Positions 55,522-62,409 of a DNA stretch of 64,000 bases are shown one piece after another. Position 1 is the first letter of the stretch, and each line of letters opens with the position of its first letter. Below the pieces are notes generated by a model. The model was not told where the DNA came from. It made no database searches and saw only the letters and a program-made list of their open reading frames with translations. Source of the DNA: Cytophagaceae bacterium (GTDB lineage: Bacteria; Bacteroidota; Bacteroidia; Cytophagales; Flexibacteraceae); NCBI GenBank assembly GCA_027490155.1, contig JAIXYP010000009.1, positions 62,001 through 126,000 of the forward strand. Direction: 5' to 3'. The position numbers and the translations under genes are program-made.

Positions 55522-56559
55522 TCAGACCAATAGATTACACCCTCTTACATCCGAATGATCAGAACGACCAAGGACTTCAAAGGTAGCACCATTGGCCGAA
55601 AGTACGCCCACATCCTGGGTTGCAACAAAGGCGCATGATTCGATATTGGCTAGGTCTGCTACAGAAATTAGTCCGCGTTGACCAAAGGACAACCATGTAA
55701 GTGGGTCTCGATCGTCGCGGATGCTAACCCGCATGGTAGCACTAGGGCTATAAATACCATCTTGGTCCGAATAGGCTTGGCTTAGCAGTTCCGTCATGCC
55801 ATATTCGCCCATTATGCTAGGGACACCAAGTTGGTTGATAAGTAGGTTATGTAGCTCTTCCCTAATCATCTCACGACCGTGTCCTTTCATACCGCCAGTC
55901 TCAAGTATATGATAGAGGTTGGATAAAGGCCGTTGCCCTGACTGTTGTGCCCAGCTAACTAAGGCATGTGTGACACCCCAAAGCAAAAGCTTAGTACCAT
56001 TTTTTGCTACTGCCACCTCTGCACGTTCCATTGCTGCTTTTAGCTCGTGATCTCGCCTAAGATAGAATCCACTCTCAGGGCCTAGCCCTGATTGCATAAA
56101 GAGCTCCAACATGGTGACCAATGACGATCCTGAACGCTCCAGATAACCTGGCAATAAGGCTAGTATCGTCCATTCAGACAAAGGTCCATGATGTCGTTCC
56201 CATATCTTGACCGCAACAGTTCGGTACCAGTCCAAACCCGAGACCCAATGGGTACTAGTGGTTTGGCCAGTTGTCCCACTACTGCTGAAGGCCAATATGT
56301 TGGGCATTGCCTTGGGGTCAGTATAAACTGATACCACTTGGGTCTTAAATAGCTCAATCGGGATGTATGGGATCTGATCAAACCGCTGAACATCAACCGG
56401 ATTAATCCTTAAGGCTTCCACAAACCACTTATACGGTAGGCAGTGCCGTACCTGGAACCGAAAAACAGCAAGTGATACCTCTTCAAACCTGTCTGGTTGA
56501 TCAAACAGGCCCAAAACCTGCTCCTGAAGCATTGATATTCGGCTACTTAAAGAAACCAA
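55522..56559 (-). CDS. LuxE/PaaK-like acyl-activating enzyme
   Basis: 345 residues of the LuxE acyl-protein synthetase fold. FSSSGTTGQTTS (about 92-103) is the adenylation P-loop, GEYGMTELLSQAY (about 252-264) is the A8-like core motif, and GRSDHSDVRGCNLLV closes the protein, short of the usual C-terminal subdomain. LuxE makes acyl-AMP and thioesters for acyl transfer in bioluminescence; in Bacteroidota this family is present without lux genes and its substrate is unknown. The gene begins 5 bases after the stop codon of the MenI-like thioesterase, a clear translational coupling. Confidence 0.85.
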   Translation of the reverse strand: MVSLSSRISMLQEQVLGLFDQPDRFEEVSLAVFRFQVRHCLPYKWFVEALRINPVDVQRFDQIPYIPIELFKTQVVSVYTDPKAMPNILAFSSSGTTGQTTSTHWVSGLDWYRTVAVKIWERHHGPLSEWTILALLPGYLERSGSSLVTMLELFMQSGLGPESGFYLRRDHELKAAMERAEVAVAKNGTKLLLWGVTHALVSWAQQSGQRPLSNLYHILETGGMKGHGREMIREELHNLLINQLGVPSIMGEYGMTELLSQAYSDQDGIYSPSATMRVSIRDDRDPLTWLSFGQRGLISVADLANIESCAFVATQDVGVLSANGATFEVLGRSDHSDVRGCNLLV

Positions 56560-56564
56560 AGTCG

Positions 56565-57059
56565 CTAGGAATTTGATTCATTATTGGCCTCACCACCAAT
56601 ATTAAACTTGCGCATACCAGCTGTGAAGGCATTTTTCTTTTCCAAAACAGCCATCGTGATTCGGCTCATACAGACTAGATGATCGCCAACCTCGGTTATG
56701 ATCCTGATTTCCCAAACTTGGGTGGCCCTACCAATATGGATAGGGCGTGTAATGCCAACCACAAACCCTTCGGTGGCACTCCGGATATGGTTAGCATTGA
56801 TATCCAGCCCAACAGCATGGTGGGTGTTATTGTCCAATACACAGTTGGCCGCCACTGAACCCAAGGTCTCGGCCAGGACGACTGAGGCACCACCATGTAG
56901 CAAACCCATTGTTTGTTTTGTCCGACGGTCAACCGGCATTCTGGCCTTCAGATAATCTGGTCCGATCTCGGTGAACTCGATGCCCAAATGGTCGCCCATG
57001 TTCCCCTCACACAGCTTATTAAGGTCCTCAAGGGTGATTTCTGGTCTGAATTTGCTCAT
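56565..57059 (-). CDS. Hotdog-fold thioesterase, MenI/YdiI-like
   Basis: 164 residues very similar to E. coli YdiI (MenI), the 1,4-dihydroxy-2-naphthoyl-CoA thioesterase of menaquinone synthesis. Shared features are EGNMGDHLGIEF, MPVDRRTKQ (41-49), HGGASVVLAETLGSVA (55-70) with the catalytic Glu64 (Glu63 in YdiI), and GLDINANHIRSA (84-95). The C-terminal tail of about 15 residues is extra. A broader PaaI-type acyl-CoA thioesterase role is also possible. ATG 57059 (MSKFRPEITL) matches YdiI's start; the frame's earlier start is at 57143. A LuxE-like ligase follows after 5 bases. Confidence 0.87.
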   Translation of the reverse strand: MSKFRPEITLEDLNKLCEGNMGDHLGIEFTEIGPDYLKARMPVDRRTKQTMGLLHGGASVVLAETLGSVAANCVLDNNTHHAVGLDINANHIRSATEGFVVGITRPIHIGRATQVWEIRIITEVGDHLVCMSRITMAVLEKKNAFTAGMRKFNIGGEANNESNS

Positions 57060-57223
57060 GGTATGCGGTTTTGTTGGTGTGTAGTTATCCAACAGATAAG
57101 GAACTGAGAAGTCGCAAAGGTCCTGATTAGACCCCAAAAACACAAAGCAGGCTATAACACCATTTCTGATGCGATTACCTGCCTAGTAGTATTATAGATT
57201 TTGTCTGTCGACAGGAAGGATTA

Positions 57224-57239
57224 ACAAGCCTAAGCTTGT
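57224..57239 (-). terminator. Weak hairpin after the acidic-protein gene
   Basis: 6-bp stem ACAAGC / GCTTGT with a CTAA loop just past the acidic gene's stop. Downstream on the minus strand it reads TTAATCC, a poor U-run, so termination is uncertain. Confidence 0.35.
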
Positions 57240-57244
57240 CAAGA

Positions 57245-57805
57245 TTAGTCTTCGTCTTCCTCGTCCGGTATTTCGAAGCTGTAACGGGTTTCGTCGAGAC
57301 GCAGGGTGCCATCGTTGAACTCAGCTACAAACTTGGCGATCACCTCATCAGTGATTTCTGGGACGTTGAGCGCAATCTCAAGGCCTACACCATACTCAAA
57401 GTTGGTATCAATATTGACCAACTCCTCAACTTTGTATTCGTCGTCCTCTTCCAACTCAAGGATGATGCTAGCCTTGAACTCTTCTACTTCTTCATCCACT
57501 TCGCCATCTGGTACTAGCTCACCCTCTTCGTTCTTGACCAGCTCCCATGGTTTATGGTCAGGGAACTCTTCGAGGGCACGCTCTTCAGCAATCTCATACA
57601 AGTTGCTTATGTAGAGCATCTCTAGGGTATAGATGACGGCATCAAAGATGACCTCTTGACCTTCGTGCTGTCCTACGAAAAGGAAGTGACGGAACTGCGG
57701 ACTCTGGGGTTCTTCGTCGTTCTCGACAAAGTTGGCACCGTTGGCCAAACATTGTTGGCGTACTTCGGCTATTTCTTCGGCTTGGAAGCCTTTGTTCTCG
57801 CTCAT
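57245..57805 (-). CDS. Conserved acidic protein of unknown function
   Basis: 186 residues, strongly acidic, ending FEIPDEEDED. A central segment FRHFLFVGQHEGQEVIFDAVIYTLEMLYISNLYEIAEERALEEFPDH recurs in a Bacteroidota family I recall without known function. No signal peptide, membrane helix or enzyme motif. The gene stands just upstream of the MenI/LuxE genes on the same strand but the gap is about 185 bases, so co-transcription is not assured. The antisense strand contains a long Ser-rich open frame that is only a shadow. Confidence 0.78.
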   Translation of the reverse strand: MSENKGFQAEEIAEVRQQCLANGANFVENDEEPQSPQFRHFLFVGQHEGQEVIFDAVIYTLEMLYISNLYEIAEERALEEFPDHKPWELVKNEEGELVPDGEVDEEVEEFKASIILELEEDDEYKVEELVNIDTNFEYGVGLEIALNVPEITDEVIAKFVAEFNDGTLRLDETRYSFEIPDEEDED

Positions 57806-57933
57806 GATACTTCGGTTGGTACTAGTTGTTATTGTCTTTAATTTGGGAGAAAGTTATTGCCGTGGCTAGAGTGCCAAGATCTGATTCCGGCCTAAAAATA
57901 CGGCCATCTTAGCCAGCTACGATAATGCTTAAG

Positions 57934-59208
57934 TTACCGATTCATGATGGCTTTGGCATAGTTGTCCCAGCTGAAGGTCCTGGCCATCGCATCAACTTGA
58001 TCACGATCTATGGGTTGCTCGATCGAGAGCAACATTTGGTCGGCCATGTGCTGGTGGTCTTCGGCTTGTGCTAGGTAGCCATTTACACCGTTCCGAACAG
58101 TCTCGGGAAAGTGGCCAACAGCGGTTGCAAGGACAGGCGTTTTGAAGTTGTAAGCCATACTTTCCACCCCAGATGGTGTGGCGTATTCGTAAAACAACAA
58201 TATAGAGTCTGAAACCTGAAAGTACTTATGTACGGCTTCGTTCGGCACAAAGTCGTTAACCACTGTTGTGTAGGGCTCTAAGCCGTATTGTTGGATCAGG
58301 GCTAAAGGATTGTAGTCCTTTTCGTTTGACTGCTTAGATAGGAAAATGGACTTTGCAAAGCCAAACAGTGCTTGTTTGACACGGGTGCTAAACTTGGTCT
58401 GGTCCAAGGTTTGCCAAAAGGACTCGCCCACAATAAGGAGGGAAACATCCTGACGCTGCTTAACGACCTTGGCCAGAGCCTCGAGGCAATGGTGGAGTCC
58501 TTTGTATTTTCGGATAAAGCCAAAGAACAGAAAAACGTGTTTGTTCAGCTTCAGCTCTGCCTTAGTGGCGTCTATATCAAGTTCCGGATTAGGCCTAAAC
58601 ATATCATAGACTGGGTGGTAGAGCTTAATAACAGTGCGGCTACCGTCTGTTGCCCTTTGACCTGTTTCATTGATCGAAAAGGCTGTATTAGGTAGTAGTT
58701 CGGAAAGCTCCTCGGTCGTTTTGTAGGCATGGACAACATAGCTATCGGCAACAGATAGGCCATATTTGCTCAGGATCTTGTCAAGCCCACTTTGCTCCTT
58801 CTGGACCACGAAATGCAGGTCAAACATGACCTCAATATCAGTTTCCTTCTTGAGCCTGCGGGCTATGAAACCTAATGGAAGTCCCTGTACCGCCACTGAC
58901 CACTGAAACACGACTAAATCTGGGTTGATTTCCTTTATCAGCCGAACCGTCTCGAGCCAAGTGCCGGGGTTGTTGTAGTTGGTGATGTACTGGACCTTGA
59001 TATTGGTACCGGCCATTTTGTCCTCCCTGCTGGCACGGTCGATGAAGTCCCGGGGGATAATGGCTGGATATTGTTGGGTCCAGGAGATAAGATGCGTTTC
59101 AACGCCTGCCACACGGTCAAAGGCTTTGGCCAAAGACACTGTATAGTTTGCTAGCCCCCCTTTGAACTTGGGTCCTGGGCCAAAGACGACCACCTTCTTC
59201 TTGCTCAT
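57934..59208 (-). CDS. GT4-like glycosyltransferase
   Basis: 424 residues of a GT-B glycosyltransferase. The N-terminal domain opens KKVVVFGPGPKFKGGLANYT; the C-terminal domain carries HVFLFFGFIRKYKGLHHCLEAL (about 230-250) and DSILLFYEYATPSGVESMAYNFKTPVLATAVGHFPE (about 325-360), which contains the GT4 nucleotide-binding E-x7-E-like pattern. Probably transfers a sugar onto a cell-surface glycan or lipid; acceptor and donor unknown. A promoter-like TACCTTTG lies at 59255-59262. Confidence 0.85.
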   Translation of the reverse strand: MSKKKVVVFGPGPKFKGGLANYTVSLAKAFDRVAGVETHLISWTQQYPAIIPRDFIDRASREDKMAGTNIKVQYITNYNNPGTWLETVRLIKEINPDLVVFQWSVAVQGLPLGFIARRLKKETDIEVMFDLHFVVQKEQSGLDKILSKYGLSVADSYVVHAYKTTEELSELLPNTAFSINETGQRATDGSRTVIKLYHPVYDMFRPNPELDIDATKAELKLNKHVFLFFGFIRKYKGLHHCLEALAKVVKQRQDVSLLIVGESFWQTLDQTKFSTRVKQALFGFAKSIFLSKQSNEKDYNPLALIQQYGLEPYTTVVNDFVPNEAVHKYFQVSDSILLFYEYATPSGVESMAYNFKTPVLATAVGHFPETVRNGVNGYLAQAEDHQHMADQMLLSIEQPIDRDQVDAMARTFSWDNYAKAIMNR

Positions 59209-59254
59209 ATTTGCCTTAGGGCCCTTAATAACGCTAGGGCTGTTGGTTGCGGCA

Positions 59255-59262
59255 CAAAGGTA
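59255..59262 (-). promoter_or_regulatory. Candidate -7 box of the glycosyltransferase gene
   Basis: Minus-strand TACCTTTG (TAnnTTTG), about 50 bases before the ATG at 59208. Confidence 0.4.
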
Positions 59263-59361
59263 GTGATGTCAGGTCAATATCGGCTATCGTTGTTGGGCCA
59301 CATACGGACACTACCCAAAATGCTGACTGGCAGCCCCTTACACAATCATCTTAATGCAAAA

Positions 59362-59399
59362 CAGCCAAATACGGCCCTTTCGGAATACGTATTTGGCTG
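59362..59399 (-). terminator. Terminator of the ECF sigma/anti-sigma operon
   Basis: 12-bp perfect stem CAGCCAAATACG / CGTATTTGGCTG (59362-59373 with 59388-59399) with TTTTG following on the minus strand. It lies 38 bases beyond the stop codon of the anti-sigma-like gene. Confidence 0.85.
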
Positions 59400-59436
59400 A
59401 TTGTTGGGATTACACGACAGGCAAGATTGGCTTGAC

Positions 59437-60378
59437 CTATTTTTTGCGTAGTTTATCTAGGCTGGCCACAATGCTCTTGTCGGCTGTTTGCTCTAGGGCG
59501 GTTATTTTGCTTGTGCCAGGTAGGACCTGATAATAGGTCTCTTGGTAGTAGAGGAACGAACGTTTGCCGTTCTTTCCACTCAGGTCGATCACCTCATAGA
59601 GGCCTTTATTAAACTTGCCATAGAGGTAGAGTTTACCATCGACGAACTGATAGTGCATCTGGTAGGCAGGATCAGTTTTCAAGATTGTCTCGGACACTGC
59701 ACTAGCAGACTCTGCGTTGTTTTTTGGCAAGACAGATGGGCTATTCATGTTATCACCGACACCACTGATCATTTCGGAACCTGCTGGAGCTTTTGACTCG
59801 GCAGATGGCTCGTCAAACGTACTAGTCTGATCCGAAGCTTGGTTAGCACGCTTAACACTTGGTTGCTGTGCCTGGTGTACTTTAGGTTGTGGCGACACAG
59901 GATCAGCATGACTTACCTGACTTGCAGCTGGTTCGGCAGCCGCCAAGGGCTCTTCTAGCACTGAGCTAGCCTCTGGTGCTGGTAATGTAGGAACCGATGG
60001 GCTAGTAGTTGCTTGAGAAGTGGCGCTTTGAACTGCCACTGCAGGACTAGCATCTTGGTTGGTGCTAGATGGTTGATTGATGTACCAGAGGGTCCCAACA
60101 ACAACGGCTGCTGAAATGGCAGCGGCAGACCACTGTGCCAAACCAGACTGCAAGAAGCTAAATCCTGCCGAAACGGGGGTTTGTTGCAACATCGACTTAA
60201 GCTCAGCCCGGCGCTTGGCAACACCTAAACCTTGGGTCAAGGTCTCCTGGAATTCGAGATCTGCCTTCATGGCAGGATCCGCCTCCAAGTGCTGCTCATA
60301 CAGGGCTTTGGTCGATGCATCGAGCTCACCACGGAGGTAAAGGTCGGTTGCATCTGGTGGTAAGGGAGATAAATTCAT
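59437..60378 (-). CDS. Putative membrane anti-sigma factor
   Basis: 313 residues. The N-terminal 55 residues (YLRGELDASTKALYEQHLEADPAMKADLEFQETL) resemble the anti-sigma region of Bacteroidota membrane regulators; a membrane helix follows at about 80-103 (AAAISAAVVVGTLWYI). The periplasmic part has a long Ser/Ala/Pro/Gln-rich spacer (about 105-230) and a small C-terminal domain (about 235-313, LYLYGKFNKGLYEVIDLSGKNGKRSFLYYQETYYQVL). It lies 24 bases downstream of the ECF sigma gene and probably holds that sigma factor inactive until an envelope signal. The zinc motif HxxxCxxC is absent, so it is not a ZAS-type anti-sigma. Confidence 0.72.
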   Translation of the reverse strand: MNLSPLPPDATDLYLRGELDASTKALYEQHLEADPAMKADLEFQETLTQGLGVAKRRAELKSMLQQTPVSAGFSFLQSGLAQWSAAAISAAVVVGTLWYINQPSSTNQDASPAVAVQSATSQATTSPSVPTLPAPEASSVLEEPLAAAEPAASQVSHADPVSPQPKVHQAQQPSVKRANQASDQTSTFDEPSAESKAPAGSEMISGVGDNMNSPSVLPKNNAESASAVSETILKTDPAYQMHYQFVDGKLYLYGKFNKGLYEVIDLSGKNGKRSFLYYQETYYQVLPGTSKITALEQTADKSIVASLDKLRKK

Positions 60379-60402
60379 GGTGCGAATAAGTAGTTTAGCT
60401 GG

Positions 60403-60942
60403 CTAGTCCATGAAATCATGGCGTGAGTAACTGGCTTTTATCTTGTTGTCAAGCTCTTGCTTGCACTTGTATTTTTTGGTCTTGGCGGTGTCTGCGTTTG
60501 CAAACCCCATTTTTTCGGCAATGTCTTGCATCGATAGCTTGTCAAAGTAGTAGTAGATCAGGATGTGTCTACAACTTTCGCCAAGCTGGGCAATGCACTG
60601 GTTTACGATGTCAATACGCTCCTGTCGGTCTTGGTCCACATTTTCTGGCACATCCTGTACCTCATCCGTCAGTCTTCCTTTCCTGTCAAGCTCCTTGCGC
60701 CAAATATTTTGGCAGATGCTGTACAAGTAAGTACTGATTTTTGAGGTAAGCGTTAGTTTGTCAGCGATTACTTTTTCCCAAAACACGATCAGTGCATCCT
60801 GAAATACATCCTTGGCTTCGTCTTCGCTGCCGCTGTTACGCATCACCAGTTTCAACATCATTCGGTAATGCTGTTTGTACAGGTACTGCAACGCTTTTTC
60901 GTCTCCTTGGCGTATTTTTTCGAGAACTTCCTTGTCTTCCAT
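60403..60942 (-). CDS. ECF-type RNA polymerase sigma factor
   Basis: 179 residues of the sigma-70 ECF class. Region 2 includes ALQYLYKQHYRMMLKLVMRNSGSEDEAKDVFQDALIVFW (about 18-56) and region 4 the helix-turn-helix LSMQDIAEKMGFANADTAKTKKYKCKQEL (about 138-166). It likely drives an envelope-related regulon with the anti-sigma gene just downstream. The frame starts at TTG 60951; ATG 60942 (MEDKEVLEK) is the better start. A TATTTTTG box is at 61008-61015. Confidence 0.9.
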   Translation of the reverse strand: MEDKEVLEKIRQGDEKALQYLYKQHYRMMLKLVMRNSGSEDEAKDVFQDALIVFWEKVIADKLTLTSKISTYLYSICQNIWRKELDRKGRLTDEVQDVPENVDQDRQERIDIVNQCIAQLGESCRHILIYYYFDKLSMQDIAEKMGFANADTAKTKKYKCKQELDNKIKASYSRHDFMD

Positions 60943-61007
60943 CGTTCGCAATACAAGGGGTTCTGCGTGTTTATACGCCTACCCACCCCAGAGGTAACCA
61001 CTAATTA

Positions 61008-61015
61008 CAAAAATA
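61008..61015 (-). promoter_or_regulatory. Candidate -7 box of the ECF operon
   Basis: Minus-strand TATTTTTG (TAnnTTTG), 66-73 bases before ATG 60942. The 351-base divergent region 60943-61293 contains no gene; I see no autoregulatory ECF box that I could defend. Confidence 0.4.
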
Positions 61016-61293
61016 AAGCAAACTTTAGCTGGTTAACACCCGTTCGAGGCCCTAGAGCTATAGTCGCTGATGCTAAAATATGGCTAGTCGGTCAATAATC
61101 CTGCACCTAGGGCCGAAAAATTGACTTTGCGTCGGTCTGTTCACACAATTTATGGTCTCTGGGTTTGTTATGTCGTTATTGTGGGTTTGATTTGCCATAA
61201 CGAAGCCTTAGCCATGCTAGTCTAATTGATATCTTCCCTTTGGCTCATGACTAAAGCTCGATCACAGCCATTACACTTTTACCTCCTATCAAT

Positions 61294-62196
61294 ATGCGCC
61301 GTTCTACCTTCAGAACACTCATCGGACTTAGTGCCCTGACAGCCAGTGTTATGCTAACATCCTGTGGGTCAGAAAAAGCCGAAACTACCGAGACCACGGC
61401 ACCATCAGTTGCGCAACCAGACAGTATGCCCAAGGCGCCAAGTGCTGCTGATGACTTTTTTGCCAGGATCCCAACGGCTTCTGCTGTCCCAGCCTTGCTA
61501 GAGCGCTCGGGTGCTGAGTACAACAAAATGCTTGTCAACAAAGCCGGCAAAGCCACTACCTACAGTACTAGCGCTGCCAAAGCCGCTATCAACCTCGGGG
61601 TTTACGGTGCTGACATGGCTTACCTTTGTGCCTACGAAAAGAACAAAGAAGCCCAGGCTTACATTAAAGATATCCAGAAACTGGCCGAGCACCTTAATGC
61701 TAATGATGCATTTGGAGCCGCAATGTTAGAGCGGATGAAGAAAAACATGGAGAACAATGACTCCTTGATGGCCCTCACCGACGAAGGTATTAAGCTTGCC
61801 AACTCATTGCTAAAACAGAGCGAGCGCAAAGCCGATGCCTTCTTGATAGGTGCTGGTGGCTTTATTGAAGGTCTCTATCTAGCAACAGGTCTGGTCGAGA
61901 CTTTTCCGAAAGACATGAAACCAGCCGATCGTGATCTGGTCCTGATGCCCCTGACTCGTACCATCGTTGATCAGAAGAAGCCATTGACAGACCTAGTCGA
62001 AATCGGCAAAGATGTGCCTTCTGGCCCAGAAGTTGATGCCCTGAAGGTGGAACTAGCTGCTTTGCTGGACATCTACAACAAACTCAATATTGATGAGCAG
62101 ATCAAGGCCAACAAAGGCGAAATGATCCTAGGTGATGCCACACTACATGCAATCAGCGAAAAAGTCAAAACGACTAGAACTAGCTTGATCAAATAG
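61294..62196 (+). CDS. Conserved lipoprotein of unknown function
   Basis: 300 residues. Lipoprotein signal LTASVMLTSC (Cys24), a short Thr/Ala/Pro-rich spacer, then an all-helical domain with GVYGADMAYLCAYEKNKEAQAYIKDIQKLAEHL (about 107-139) and GAGGFIEGLYLATGLVETF (about 188-206). A Bacteroidota family without a defined role. Single-gene unit, followed by a terminator. Confidence 0.8.
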   Translation: MRRSTFRTLIGLSALTASVMLTSCGSEKAETTETTAPSVAQPDSMPKAPSAADDFFARIPTASAVPALLERSGAEYNKMLVNKAGKATTYSTSAAKAAINLGVYGADMAYLCAYEKNKEAQAYIKDIQKLAEHLNANDAFGAAMLERMKKNMENNDSLMALTDEGIKLANSLLKQSERKADAFLIGAGGFIEGLYLATGLVETFPKDMKPADRDLVLMPLTRTIVDQKKPLTDLVEIGKDVPSGPEVDALKVELAALLDIYNKLNIDEQIKANKGEMILGDATLHAISEKVKTTRTSLIK

Positions 62197-62234
62197 AGGG
62201 TCAAAAGCTAAGGCTCCCTGCCAATCAAATTTCT

Positions 62235-62271
62235 AAAAGCAGCCAATCTGACCAATCAGATGGCTGCTTTT
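62235..62271 (+). terminator. Terminator after the lipoprotein gene
   Basis: Stem AAAAGCAGCC-ATCTGA / TCAGAT-GGCTGCTTTT with one bulged A, 39 bases past the stop; A/T runs at both ends. Confidence 0.88.
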
Positions 62272-62409
62272 GTCATTTTATGATTTCTAGTTACTAATAT
62301 AGGGGTTGAGATTGGTCACCAAGGCAAGGCCAAACCTCATTCGACTTCACTTTGGGTACGATGGTAACGTAGGTTGATCATTGGCCCCCTTAGGCACCAC
62401 CAACCGCTG

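Noticed and set aside
57306-57614. Long Ser-rich open frame on the plus strand
   Set aside because: It is the antisense shadow of the acidic-protein gene; its poly-Ser content comes from Glu/Asp codons read on the other strand.
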